From Phymatolithon calcareum (lineage: Eukaryota > Rhodophyta > Florideophyceae > Hapalidiales), in contig OZ345361.1 in the NCBI GenBank assembly GCA_977006965.1, forward strand, positions 682,001 to 746,000: DNA of 64,000 nt. The letters are read 5' to 3'. Shown piece after piece: positions 1 to 11,400 of the stretch. The position numbers and the translations under genes were made by a program. The number at the start of each line of letters is the position of its first letter. The first letter of the stretch is position 1. Under the pieces are notes generated by a model. That model saw only the letters and a list, made by a program, of their open reading frames with translations, had not been told where the DNA came from and did not search any database.

Positions 1-575
1 GGGTTGCGGGAAAATGCGTAATCAGTAGATTCCTTCTCATTCTAAAAATAAGCGCAGCTATTTGTTTGTATCATATTGTAAGCCGGCTGTCATGCTGATG
101 TGCAGTTGATGTCTAAACTACATACATCTTTCATACGTTCTTCATCAGGGCGACAAATAATTTTTTGGTCGCTGACTGGTCGAAAGATTTCAAATCTGAC
201 CGAGGCACGTAACATGAATTCAAACGCAGATTCTTTTCAGACAGATTCTGTCGCAAAAATGTTGCGCATGTTCTGATAAACGGATTCGTTGATTGCGCAG
301 CGCTCAACGACCCTAGGGAAGAACCGCCTTGTCCATAGCGAGGTATGGGTATGAGCTACCGTTGAGCGCAAAAAGTTTCCGACAAGTGCAATTGAGCTCC
401 CCGGTAGGCGCCCGGAAAGAAGGGCGGAATTGCCCAATTTCGACGTGTTTTGCAAAACACGAACCTAAAACACGTCCACATATGACGTGCTTTTTGCAAT
501 CTTTTTGCATGTTCTAAATCTCCATAGCGGTATCTTTCAGGAAGTGCAGTGAAATATAGAATTCTTTAACTTTCT
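1..575 (+). repeat. Left terminal inverted repeat of the Harbinger element
   Basis: It aligns over its length, with scattered substitutions, to the reverse complement of about 4130-4714. It contains a perfect 18-bp palindrome (CGTGTTTTGCAAAACACG, 444-461) that recurs at the mirror position 4244-4261 in the right arm. The short reading frames inside it are not supported as genes. Confidence 0.8.
444..461. promoter_or_regulatory. 18-bp perfect palindrome, candidate subterminal transposase site (left)
   Basis: CGTGTTTTGCAAAACACG is a perfect inverted repeat placed symmetrically in both element arms (second copy 4244-4261), with half-sites (GCAAAACACG or GTGTTTTGC) at about 2578-2610 and 2755-2775. 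Symmetric subterminal placement is what a transposase or partner-protein binding site would show; the role is inferred. Confidence 0.45.
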
Positions 576-1030
576 GTCCAGTTAGGAGCTGTTAAAGTCT
601 ACAGAATCTGCACGTTTTGTGGAATGTGTGAACATTTATTTCAAATGCGGATTCCGGAATCTCGTTACGAACGCGTTTTTGAATATCGCCCAATCACAGA
701 GCGATTTTTGCACGCATCAGATTTCAGTCCGAAATCATACTGTGTAGATAGTATGATTTCTCAATTCTATTAGATTTCGGAAACTGCTGTTTCAACTTTG
801 CCATACTGTACATTTGGGTCGAATAGAAACCTGAAATGTGACATTTTCCTACTTTTACGTCTTTTCCCGCAACCCCCGGGCTAAAATCCGAAGCGTGCAA
901 AAATCGCCCTGCGATTGGGCGATATTCAAAAACGCGTTCGTAACGAGATTCCGGAATATGCGTTTGAAATAAATGTTCACACATTCCGCAAAACGTGCAG
1001 ATTCTGTCGACTTTAACAGCTCCTAACTGG
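576..1030. mobile_element. Fold-back (palindromic) insertion nested in the left arm
   Basis: Arms of about 145 bp (576-722 and 889-1030) are near-perfect inverted copies around a loop of about 165 bp. The loop holds a smaller hairpin (729-757) and, at 861-877, the same TTTTCCCGCAACCCCC motif that forms the right end of the host element. The insertion separates two stretches that are contiguous in the right arm. It looks like a non-autonomous derivative of the same family that landed in, or arose by rearrangement of, the arm. No clean target duplication is visible. Confidence 0.65.
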
Positions 1031-1132
1031 AAGATGCGGGAAAGTCCGTAAAATTGCATTTTTTCATGATTTTAGCCAAAACATTTGCAAAGATTGAGTT
1101 TACTTTCAAACAGATGCCGCACCCACACCAGC

Positions 1133-2159
1133 TCAGATTTCGGCTTCGGCAAAAATCGGCGCATCCTCCTCGTCAAGGCCGTATTGCTGCTCAGGGGCTT
1201 TCAAAGTAACGTAGACGACTTTTGCTCCCGTACGCATGGATGGCCAATGTAGATACCACTTGTTCTCGTTCAGGACAGAAATAACTTCGGGTTTGACGGT
1301 GAAGGGGAGAGTGATCGTGTAGAATGACTGAATAACATCGTGCTTCGTTTTGCGCAGCTTCCTGAACCAGTTTTTAAAAGATTGCATCCGTAGAGAAAGC
1401 TGACTTACTCCCTGTGACGCATGTCTCCCCATAAGCCACCTGTTGTGCAGAATATCGACATCCACCAATGCTCTAGGCCAAACCACGGAAATAGTTAGGT
1501 AGTTTCCACACTCGGAAACTTTTAAGTCATGATCCTTCTTCCTCTCTACGAACCCGGAGGGGAGAAGAATCGCAACAGAAACGCGCACGTCCTCGGTATT
1601 GACATCTTCCCAGGTTTCCATTGCAAAAATCGGCTTGAAAGAAAAAACGTCATCCGCCACAGAGCCTCTATCGTCGCTAGCATCATCTTTCTCGTCTGCC
1701 TCCACATCAAGGGCAGCAGTATCCAGAAATCGGCTCCCCTCTGTCTTGGACCGCTTGCGGTTGTCACGCGTGCTGAACGTGTTAAGATCTTCATCGTCTA
1801 AATCTGGGCGAAGGTGCGGTCTCGCGGCAAGCACTAAAAAACAATTAGTTATAACAATACAGTGCACTTCGCCAGTTTCAATGCAGAGCCATAGGCATAC
1901 CTTCGCTTCTCTCCTTGCGAATTTGCCGCATATAGCCGGAAAAAGTGGCATCTTTGACCGTCCCAAACTCCGGTCGCATAGTTTTGATCTGGGATGGCTT
2001 GAAATGATCGGGAATTTCGCCTGAGTTAAACATGGCAGTAAGTTGCTTCTTGACAGATTGCTTCGTCATCTTGTTGGCTGGCCTGGATTCTGGGTTCGAT
2101 TGTACGAGCGTTAATTGCCTCGACGAGTACGAGCCTTCTTTATGTAGTGTGTGTGCCAT
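1133..2159 (-). CDS. Harbinger second-ORF partner protein, two exons (319 aa), unknown fold
   Basis: Two reading frames on the minus strand join cleanly if an intron is removed: exon 1 is 2159-1901, intron 1900-1834 (67 bp, GTATGC...TTTTAG), exon 2 1833-1133. The splice keeps frame (phase 1) and gives 319 residues. The first ~90 residues are basic, with a K-Q-S-V-K-K-Q-L segment. An acidic linker of about 40 residues follows, then a segment rich in beta-strand patterns (V-x-V-x-I-L-L-P-S-G, then G-N-Y-L-T-I-S-V-V-W-P) somewhat reminiscent of a p23/Hsp20-like sandwich. PIF/Harbinger elements usually carry a Myb/SANT-like second protein that takes the transposase to DNA; position and orientation suggest that job here, but I do not see a Myb motif. 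Function is inferred from context only. Confidence 0.6.
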
Positions 2160-2978
2160 ATCAAAATAGGCGGGAAACTCTCGCCAGTCCTGTCATTAAT
2201 ATTTTTTTGTAGCGCGGGAGTATTATCTGCATTCATGATTGGTTATATTTGTGTAGGTCTTTTTCATTTCATACGTTGGCGAAATGATTGGGACAAAAAA
2301 ATGACCTGCGAAAGAAAATTATTGGAAGTAGAATGTGTTAGTTACGTACGCGAAAGTGCAACATGCGGCAAAACACGGATTCCATGTTGCGATAAATGTA
2401 GCACGGATTCTGAAACTGTCGGTCCGCATGTTAAGGCCTTCCCGTGCTCGAGTCGCCACGAAAGCCCGTTTGTGTAATCTATATCCTCTGTAGTCGCAGA
2501 ACATGCAAAAAAATTGGGGAACGGATCTCAATAGTGAGAGAAATAGCCTCCGACAAAATGAAAAACACGTCGATTTTGGGCGTGTTTTGCAAAACGCAAC
2601 TGCAAAACACGAAGGGAAAAAATTTAGCAATTTAAAAAACTTTGGTACCATCTGAATCACAAACTGGAGCTCTTTCAGAACATGCCGTAATATTCTAGCT
2701 TTTGTCAATCAGTAAAGCACAAGGACCCGGCAAAGATAGGCAAAACATGAAATCTGCGCAAAACACGAAAAGCGTGCTGTTTTCAGAATCGCATGTTCGA
2801 GTTACGTACGCGTTTTTCTGTTATCCAATAAATTACCACTTCAGTCATGTGTGAAAAAATCAAAAAAACATCATTCTTTGATTACCAATTATAGTGTCAT
2901 ATCGTGAAAATTGCATCACATCCAGTTGTTGTATCAACCTTCAGTTGGTAGGAGCTTGTTGTCAATCAGCGCATCGGC
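2160..2978. other. Intergenic stretch between the two Harbinger genes
   Basis: AT-rich sequence between two divergently transcribed genes, so it should hold both promoters. Several half-copies of the subterminal palindrome (GCAAAACACG) occur around 2578-2610 and 2740-2775. No supported gene. Confidence 0.5.
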
Positions 2979-3884
2979 ATGGTGGGCAGTCATCTCCCTG
3001 TTCCCCCCGATGTGTTTGTTGCAGAGGGTGAGAAAATTATCAACGAGAGCCGGATGTCTCGTTCTGTTGCTGTCCGTCGTTTTCGTGGCTTATTCGGGGC
3101 GACTCCTACTGTCTGCGCGCGCCTTTGGGCTCTGATGATCAATTTTGTGCCCGAGTGTGGGATGCCAAAGCATCTTTTCTGGGCACTCATGTTTTTAAAA
3201 ATTTATGCGAACGAGCATGTGCTGAGCACCCTCGCGGGCGCTGATGAGAAGACGTATCGCAAGTGGGTATGGATTTTTATTCAGATGATTTCCGGTATGA
3301 ATGCAGTAAGTACCCCTTTTTCGAATTTCTGGTGGACATTTTGTGGCGCTAATACCGTTGTTCAGATTGATTGGGAAAGGCGCCGGCAGTTTAAAATGTT
3401 GAGTGGGTGCTGGGTTTCAGTGGATGGGACAGATTTTCGAATTCAGGAGCCGAGTCCATTCAGTCCCAAATGGTTCTCCTTTAAATTTAAAGGGGCGGGA
3501 CTTCGCTACGAGGTTGCGCTACAGCTACAATCTGGAGAAATCATGTGGGTACACGGGCCTTTTCCCTGTGGGAAATGGCCCGACCTCAAGATTTTTCGAT
3601 CTGGTCTGAAACAGGCGCTCGACCCAGGGGAGAAGGTAATTGCTGATAGCGGATACCGCGACTCAAGCGTAGTGACACCGCCAGATGGTGAAGATCCCAA
3701 TCGCAAGCTCTATGCTGATCTACGCGCCAGACATGAAACTGTCAACAAGCGATTTAAACAGTTTGCAGTACTCTCGAACCGATTTCGTCACGAGAAATCA
3801 GAACATTCATTCAGCCTACATGCTATAGCCAATATTACGCAGCTTAGTATGGTCGAAGACCCTATTTTCTCTGTCCTTTTCTAG
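2979..3884 (+). CDS. Harbinger-type DDE transposase (DDE_Tnp_4-like), probable 60-bp intron
   Basis: The protein (301 aa read straight through, 281 aa if spliced) shows the DDE signature of the Harbinger/DDE_Tnp_4 superfamily: first Asp in S-V-D-G-T-D-F followed by R-I-Q-E-P, a W-F-S-F-K-F-K-G-A-G-L-R-Y block, then W-V-H-G-P-F-P, second Asp in I-A-D-S-G-Y, and a candidate Glu in A-R-H-E-T-V-N-K-R-F. A canonical intron (GTAAGT...GTTCAG, 3306-3365) sits just before I-D-W-E-R-R-R; its length is divisible by three and it has no stop, so both forms are open. Removing it brings the conserved block closer to the family pattern. The frame ends in TAG at 3882-3884. This enzyme would cut at the element's own inverted repeats. 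No frame breaks, so it may be functional. Confidence 0.85.
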   Translation: MVGSHLPVPPDVFVAEGEKIINESRMSRSVAVRRFRGLFGATPTVCARLWALMINFVPECGMPKHLFWALMFLKIYANEHVLSTLAGADEKTYRKWVWIFIQMISGMNAVSTPFSNFWWTFCGANTVVQIDWERRRQFKMLSGCWVSVDGTDFRIQEPSPFSPKWFSFKFKGAGLRYEVALQLQSGEIMWVHGPFPCGKWPDLKIFRSGLKQALDPGEKVIADSGYRDSSVVTPPDGEDPNRKLYADLRARHETVNKRFKQFAVLSNRFRHEKSEHSFSLHAIANITQLSMVEDPIFSVLF

Positions 3885-4116
3885 TCTAATGAAGCAATAA
3901 ACACACATCGCTATCCTTGGAGAACTTTTGCCGTTGTGCAGAAATGGGGGGAACTATTTCGTCCACGCTGGGCGTGCTGCTGCATCGCGACAGCATCAGT
4001 ACAGTATGATACTGCTTCCATAGGCCTTACAAATTTCCACTCGATTCATAGACTCCTCAATTATTGACCAAATCTTGAGAAATCCATGAAATTCATCATT
4101 TTACGGACTTTCCCGC

Positions 4117-4714
4117 ATCTTCCTGGAGAGAAGGTTAAAGAATTCAATATTTCACTGCACTTTCTGAAAGACACCACTATGTAGATTTAGAACATACAAA
4201 AAAATTGCACAAAACCTCATCATATGTGGACGTGTTTTAGGTTCGTGTTTTGCAAAACACGTCGAAATTGGGCGATTCCGCCCTTCTTTCCGAGCGCCTA
4301 CCGGAGAGCTCAATTGCACTTGTCCGAAACTTTTTGCGCTCAACGGTGGCGCATACCCATGCCTCACTTTGGGCGGCTCGGTTCTTTCTTTGAGTTGTTG
4401 AGCGCTGCGCAATCAACGAATCCGTTTTTCAGAACATGCGCAACATTTTTGCGACAGAACCTGTCTGAAAAGAATCTGCGTTTGAATTCATGTTACGTGC
4501 CTCGTTCAGCTTTGAAATCTTTCCACCAGTCAGCGCCCAGAACACTGTTTGTAGCCCTGATGAAGAGCGTATGAAAGATATATGTGGTTGAGATATCAAC
4601 TGCGCATCAGCATGACATGACAGCCGGCTTACAATATGATGCAAGCAAATACTTGCGCATCTTTTTGGATTGAGCGAGAATCTACTAATTTTTACGCATT
4701 TTCCCGCAACCCCC
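4117..4714 (-). repeat. Right terminal inverted repeat of the Harbinger element
   Basis: This is the uninterrupted partner of the left arm. It continues through the point where the left arm is broken by the insertion at 576-1030, ending in GGAAGATGCGGGAAAGTCCG (reverse strand), which the left arm shows at 1030-1049. It therefore provides the empty-site sequence for that insertion. Confidence 0.8.
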
Positions 4715-5093
4715 AGAAATAGATCATGCGAGCATTTCTCTCAATAAAGGGGGGTGCGCGTAATGTTGGAACATTGCTGGTAATTAAGGGACGCATTACA
4801 GATTCATAAAAATATTCGGAAATCTTGATTTTAGCGAATTTTGGGCGTCATGTGCATGAATTTGATGACTTCGAGGTGCATTGGTGGCTCAGTACGCGGC
4901 AAAAATTAAAACCTAATCTGCTCATCTGACGCCCCGTGGCGCATTTGTGTAAAGAAAGAAAGGGTTTCGGTTGAGCCAGACAGACTCATGACTACTGCAC
5001 TGTTTCCCGCCAGAACGAGCGGAATCGATGCGCGCAACTTGAGATGCCCGCCAAACAGGCGGGCAGGATGCGTCAAGCACCCATTGAATCATA

Positions 5094-6818
5094 GTGCGCT
5101 CTTCTAGAGCAGAAAAACGAGAACGCAATGCTTTTGCGTCAGTGCGCTCGGGCTGCGAGTCGTATCGCTCTGCAAAACTCAAGTACTACGTGCCACGGTC
5201 GACTATCTACAACAAAGTGCGCAGCATCAAGCTCGCCGAAGCGGGCATCGCGAAGCGGAAGCCGGGCCGGTGTCCAGTTTTTAACGCTGCCGAGGAGCGC
5301 AGCGTAGTGAATCTGCTGCTGAAGTATGCCGATCGCGGTATTCCGCTCATGAAGTGTCAGTTGATCGAAGCGTTCGCCTTTATGATCGAAATCATGCCAG
5401 CAGAGCGCCGGCAGCGGCTGCCATTCAAAGAAGGCGTGCCCGGTCGGGCGTTCATCAAAAACTTCTATTCGCCAAACAAGCCGCTGCTGGGATTGGCGCG
5501 ACTGACGCGTCAAGAAGCGAATCGATTTGCTGCTGTGAACGGCGAATCGCCCACCACTCACTTCGCTGTGCTAGAGCGGCTCGTGCTGCTCCACAACATG
5601 GATGCGGCACGCATGTGGAATTTGGATGAGACGGGTGCTACTCCAGGCAAAGACGTCATCGGGAATACGAAGGATCTTCGATACTTGCGCCGCGGCGCCG
5701 TCGGCGACATCCTTCTTGCTGAATTCAACAGCACAAAAAGAGTGACCATGATGCCGTGCGTCAGTGCGGAGGGCCAGGCGGCCGTGACATTGTTCGTATT
5801 CAAAGGTGCTTTGCTACCGTTCCGCAACGTGCTGCAGAACGGCATCGCGATGGAGCAGACCTATGGGAAGCTGCTGCCGCACGGCAGCGTCGTTTCGATG
5901 CGCGCCGAATGCGGCGGCGTCAACAGCTAGAATTTTTATCGTTGGGCTCTCGTCTTCGTCGCTAGCGTCCGCGACCTTGTCGCAGACGGACGCAAAGTTC
6001 TGTTGACCTACGATGCGTATAGGTCTCACATGTCGCTTCGCGTGCTGGAGCTCTTCCACGCGAACAACATCATCTCGTATGCGCTGCCTGCGCATACATC
6101 GGGCAAAACGCAGCCCTGCGATGTCGTCCTCTTCGGTGTGTTCAAAAACGCCCTGAATGGGTGCGTGCAGGATGTGACGAGGCCGGACGCGAGCGGCAAG
6201 CTCGACTCGTTTGACTTCTGCTGCATGCTACGCGCAGCGCATCATGCCGCATTTACTCGTGCGAATATCATGTCGTTATTCCGACGTAGCGGTCTGTGGC
6301 CGCTTGATGCTACACGGCTGATCAGCGTTCCGCGCCCGCGCTCCAAACACGACACAGAAAACATTATCTCCATTTAGGAGTTGGAAAAGATGATGGAGGC
6401 GAAGCGCGAGCTGGCGCGCCATGACGTGCTCAGTGCTGATGTCCATATAACTGCCTCTGGGTTTGTGGACACACAAAATGGTACTGTTCTCACTGCGGCG
6501 GCTGCAATCGCTGCCGTGCGCACTAAGCAGCAACGAGACAGAGAGAAGATCGTTTCCAAGGAGGGGCGCGCTCGCGCGCGAGCGCAGAGCACGCAGGAGA
6601 GAGCGGCGCTCAAAGCGCGTACAGAAGAGGAAAAGGTGCGGAAAGAGCAGGCAGCAATCGAGCGGGCAAAGGCGCGCAGGTGGAAAGACCGAGCTCGTCT
6701 CTGCAAGATGAGTGTCGACGCGTATCGCGCCTCTCGCAGAACAATGGCGCGGAGGCGCGAGCATGCGCGCGAACGCGCTGCGCAGCGCCGTCAGAGTGAG
6801 GGAGATCGGTCTTCGTGA
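5094..6818 (+). pseudogene. pogo/jerky-type transposase interrupted by two in-frame TAG codons
   Basis: One continuous plus-strand frame of about 574 codons is broken only by TAG at 5928-5930 and 6375-6377. The N-terminus has a Psq-like helix-turn-helix ending in V-P-R-S-T-I-Y-N-K. The catalytic core follows: M-W-N-L-D-E-T-G (first Asp), L-T-Y-D-A-Y-R-S-H (second Asp), and H-T-S-G-K-T-Q-P-C-D-V-V-L-F-G (third Asp), the DDD order of pogo/jerky DDE_1 enzymes. The last ~145 codons encode a highly charged Arg/Glu-rich coiled coil. No ATG lies at the expected start; the codon before 5094 is ATA and a TGA lies three codons upstream of 5094, so the start may also be mutated. Intact on the amino-acid level apart from the stops, so inactivation looks recent. 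Confidence 0.85.
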
Positions 6819-7005
6819 GCATTTGAGATGTTGAAAAATGGTTAACTTTTTTGTCTTTTGAATATATCTGTCTGATGCATTAGCCGCAAAATTCAATTTT
6901 CGCAGCGCCATAGAAGGGTGAGCTTTCCGTCGGCCGAAGAAACACTGTATTCGTGTAAGCCGGAAGAAAATATAGCCAGCGTGTCCCGTAGCACTTCCTC
7001 TACAG

Positions 7006-7266
7006 ACGTCTTTTATGACGACATGGAATAGACCAAGACAAAATAGAACGGCGACGCTGAGATTCCTACGAACAGGACAAGTGGACTCTAAGCTTTTCCC
7101 TCCACCTTCTCTGGAGGAGGGTTTTTGCAGTTAGGGCTACGACGATAGCAACGAGCTTTTGCGGGCTTTAACGGAGCTACCAAGGTAGTAGCATCTGAAA
7201 CGCATCTCCCTTACAGTCCTATGAGTGTTTCTGAGGGCGTTTAATAAATTCAAAATTCAAAAAAAA
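7006..7266 (+). mobile_element. Small 3'-end retroposon with A-rich tail
   Basis: A 13-bp direct repeat, ACTTCCTCTACAG, occurs at 6993-7005 and 7267-7279. The 261 bp between end in a run of A (AATTCAAAATTCAAAAAAA). Target duplication plus A tail indicates target-primed reverse transcription, as for a 5'-truncated LINE or a SINE. A GC-rich inverted repeat (CCTCC...GGAGG, about 7102-7122) lies inside. It inserted into the pogo element and is therefore younger than that insertion. Confidence 0.75.
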
Positions 7267-7374
7267 ACTTCCTCTACAGTTTGGTCCAAATTTCACAAAA
7301 AATTGCTACTGTGAACCTAATTTTTCATTTAAATTTATGTATCTTGTCCCAACATTACCCGCACCCCCCCTTTA

Positions 7375-8457
7375 GAGGACCACACTGGGGGAGCGCAGCG
7401 CCGTGGGCGATAAGAATTTCAGTATACTAGGATATCAAATTACCAATCGCGGCTTATGATAGCTGTGCAAGTGTTTTTAGATAATTCTGAGCTGTTTCCA
7501 CGGATATCGGACAGTTGGCCATATGATTGATATTAGGAATCCCTCTGATTTCGGAGGTCTGTGATGCAACACAAAGTCAATATAGCAACGACAATTGTGA
7601 GGCGGAGTAGGAACGATCGCTAGCATGCATGTCCGGAGCGATCCCGTTAGTCCGGAAGATCGCCCACTTGAAGTAACACCCACCCTCTCTAGACACTTAA
7701 ACATGCCGCGGTGGCCATACATCCCCTTGGCCTATGAAGCAAGTGTTTGTTCTGTTTACCATGCGCTCTACCTCTAGGTTTCCATTTACGCGCGAGATTT
7801 CGAGGTCCTCAAGAACGTGTACCATGGTCAGGTTCTCCACGACTACTGTTGATATGGTACCTCCGGCACACCCAAATCATATAGATTCGCAATCCGTATC
7901 AGGTTGTTCAAACCGGTGCTCTACAAGGGATTTAGCGTCTGCGGCATCACTATGCAGTGATGCTGTCATTTCTGCCGAGGAAAAGAGAGCCTATGGAAAG
8001 GTCTTCCTTTGTCTATGCATATTTTAGCCTTAATACAAGGGATATCAGTATGATCCGAGGGCTGCTGCATTGGGAATGGAAGTATTTCTTTATGTTTAAT
8101 TGGACATAAGATTCGTTTCTGGCTCCGAGTCTGCGAGGAGAAAAGTTTTGCAAATAACGATAGAGGGAGAAAAGATTTAGTCCAAGTGATGAGCCTAGTC
8201 TTTTAAAGTAACTACCCAGTACGTGGCGGGAATCCCTGATCTTCTGTGAGAAGGAAGAATGGAGATCCATCATAAGGTGTACATGTGGACGCATGCCTTA
8301 TTGCGCCGGATGTGGAAAACTCGATGCATTTATCGCCTGCACATGCTTGTAGAAGAGCCGCTTTACGCACTGTCCGATCCAGAACCATGAAAGATACTCT
8401 CGGCATGAAAACGAATCTTTCGCTGTTGATACTGTATTGTACGTCAGAAACGTACGA
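7375..8457. other. Stretch without a supported gene
   Basis: Between the pogo element and the Tnp2-like remnant. Short frames on both strands (for example 7477-7722 minus) may be worn C-terminal pieces of the neighbouring minus-strand transposase, but no domain is recognisable. No CACTA-type terminus was found. Confidence 0.35.
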
Positions 8458-11400
8458 TTAAACAAAACACGGATTAACTGCAGCCCAAAACTCCTCATCT
8501 CCTGTCAATGTTTCCTTTTTGAACAAAGCAACAATACCACATGGAAGTGTGTGATAAGGTGATGCGACCGTGCCCCGTTCTTGTGAGACTGTGCGCTGCG
8601 AAACGCTGAGACAGTGGTCGGACAAGTTAGTTGTATTGCGGCATCTGACCAGCACAACGTCACCAACAGTAAAAACTGTATGCAGTACAACGTTTGGGAA
8701 CGTTGACCTTACTACGGTTCCAAGCACTAGTGTTGGGCTTGCGTCAACCAAGCGGCACATATCCTTGAAAGCGCAATACACTGTGTTCCGCTGTTCTGTG
8801 GAGACAGCCGAAGACGCGTGGACAATCTCAATGCCACTTGCCAACACCCACGAGACGGGCTGGTTCCTGTTGTACCTTGAGGATACCACGTTTTCGACTG
8901 GTTGTGTAGGAGTGCTGGAACACATGTGTTGGGTCCAAGCGCGTTGCGCAGCATTGTCTTGTGCACGTCCGTGAGCTTTCCATTAATTTTGAATATAGCT
9001 TCTTGCCCGGCCAACAGGCGGAAACAGCCTAGACTTGATGACGGCTCACATCGCAAAGCTCCAGGGATCTGAAGAGTAAGGCGGCTTTGCCAATCGGAAA
9101 ATATAGCTCTGAACACGGACTGGAGTTGCATATCCTTATTTGTTAGACTGCTTTATCGCCCGTTTCAGAGTGTAGTGTGCCTTTTCCAGAACTAGTTCAC
9201 CGAGGCGAGAAACAAGGCCGATCAGAGGAAGTGTAGAGTGCACCAGCTCATACAATCGATGGAGGTTGGGCTTATCAATACTTTGGTAGCGAGTAGCCTG
9301 TCTCTGTACTCTTTTTCTAGCTCTGATTTGCGAGCTCTGATCGTTCGTGAGCTATTTATTTCTTGCAATTTAGAATCGTTCGTTTCGCAGAGCTCTCGAA
9401 CGAGCTCCACATGCACTCTTGTTCGGACTTGTACTGAGGTTAAGTGCGAAATCGAAAATGCGTTCTGCTGTTCTGCTGGTCTAGGATTCCAGAGCCGAGC
9501 GATGAGACTAGCACAGGAGTGCACGACGGAAATGCTTTCGCGACATCTGGGAGTGAGGGCCGACGATATGGACGGCAGGGAGGTACATGCTCTTACAAAG
9601 CCGAAATGAGCCACTACAGAGAGAGCGTAAAGCTCCGTCATTGACATAGAGTAAAGAGACTTCTTTGTGAAATCGAAAATCCTGTTTTGTGCGGGCAGTT
9701 GGCATTCGCGAAGCAGTCCCATCATATTCATCTCTGCGGACTGCCTGTGTGATGTAGTGGCCAGCAAGCGAAAAGCGAGATTAACAAAATCTCGGAAATG
9801 ACCGGTAAGAAGGTGGTCGAGCGCCACAAGACATGACCTTTACGGGTCTATAACAGCGGGTAGAATAGGAGATCCATCGATTGCACAAGGAGCGGACGCA
9901 CGAGCGGCGAACATGGCGGCCTGGAGGTGATGAAGTGGAAGCTCCTGGCTGGACCGAGGTGGGGAAATGCCCAGTACTCGCCAAGTTTCTTCCTTTGCAT
10001 CAGAGTCTCGAATTACGGAATGCTGATGGAATCCGCGTGCTGTGGTGGATGATGATGCGTGAAATCCCTCACCTGCGTACCGACTACCCAGAATTGTAGC
10101 TGATTTTCTCACATATCGACAGAGATGACAACATGCACTGGCATTATGTCCCAGTACGTCCAGAGCGGAGTTGATAGCTGGCGTATCACCTATGAACCCA
10201 ACTAGATCCAAGAAAATACGAACTGGATTTCCTTCTGCGTCGAAATCTGAAAAGCCTGTGGTCATTCCGGTAATAATATCGTCTAGTGTGCGCTCGAACA
10301 CAGCCTGGCATTTCACACCTGGCGGAGTGAGACTGATAATACGCACAGCGGCAGCGGATGCTCTCGCTTGCACTGGAAGATTCAGGCAAACCATATAGAA
10401 TCCCTCTCCAGACCCGGACTTTCCTGCAGTAATTTCAAAGTCATCCCAGAACAGGAGAAATCTGTAAATGAAGTATCGTTCTCCTGTTTTCAGGCGCCCA
10501 AGACTACTTACTGGCTTGTGGCTCGCTGTGCATCGTTGTCGTGATGCTGTTTCCATAAGCTGTACGAGCCGCACATCGAGATGCATTGCAGTGCTGGAGG
10601 CCATAAGTGGAGAGAACCCGCAAAATGAATGCTGTGGCGTGACAGCGACTGAGTCTTGCTCGCGCAGCCAGAAAACGTGCCTACTTCGCTCTTCTCGTTC
10701 TGCCCAAAATCTGTGGACAAGCAAAATTCGGGAGGTAGATGCCCCGTGGAACGCATCTGGCTGAACGAGCGCGACGAGGTCGCCTGGCTTAAGCAGTGGC
10801 TTTTTCCATCAGATCCATGCTTCTTCTATTTTCTGCCGACGCTCTTGTAGTGCCTTATTTCGCAGACGTATCGCCTCTCGAACGCGGGGAGATACACGTT
10901 TTTTCTCTTGCCGAGAGTCTTGCGGTACGAATTCTGTGGCCTCCGTTTCGCTATCCTAGTCTTCAATTGGCAGGTCCGGAACGTGGAAATCAAATGAGTC
11001 CGAAGGCGAGGAGTAGGAACAAAACTGAAGCTTTTCAATGATCTCGACGTCCGTTCGAGAAGGAAAGGTAGAATAGCTTCTTCGAACATTGGATGTCCTC
11101 ATCGATTGACATGGTGAGAGGTCCAAACATGTACTATACGCCCGGAAAGCGATATTCCGTCATTGATTTGAAACAATTCAGCTAGCTCCGCATGAAAGTC
11201 CCCTGGTCCCAGGGTTTAGATATGGACTGTATCTCCGGGCTCTGCGAAAAGAGGATATGACGGCAAGTCAGCGCTGGCGCCGACACTGAAGTGCCGTCTC
11301 GGACCATAGAACCAGGATCGAGCTGGAATCAGAGGCCAAGAATCGATGCAATCATCAGCTGATGAGTCATGCGCAAGACCTGTGCTATGCATGAGTTGAA

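Larger units (their letters stand above)
1..4714. mobile_element. Harbinger-type DNA transposon with long terminal inverted repeats
   Basis: The first ~575 bases and the last ~600 bases (about 4117-4714) are diverged inverted copies of each other. The right end reads, reverse-complemented, as five G then TTGCGGGAAAATGCGTA; the window begins with three of those G, so the left end probably lies two bases before position 1. Between the arms are a DDE transposase on the plus strand and a partner gene on the minus strand, the usual two-gene content of PIF/Harbinger elements. The left arm is split by a fold-back insertion (576-1030) that the right arm lacks. The 3-bp target duplication cannot be checked because the left flank is outside the window. 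Both genes are open, so this is the best-preserved element here. Confidence 0.8.
4747..7372 (+). mobile_element. pogo/Tc1-type DNA transposon, TA target duplication
   Basis: Inverted ends AAGGGGGGTGCG and its complement, with TAATGTTGG following on each side, lie directly inside TA dinucleotides (4745-4746 and 7373-7374), the target duplication typical of Tc1/mariner/pogo elements. The 2626-bp body carries one transposase frame with two in-frame TAG codons. It starts 32 bp beyond the end of the Harbinger element. A small retroposon (7006-7266) has since inserted near its 3' end. Confidence 0.85.
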
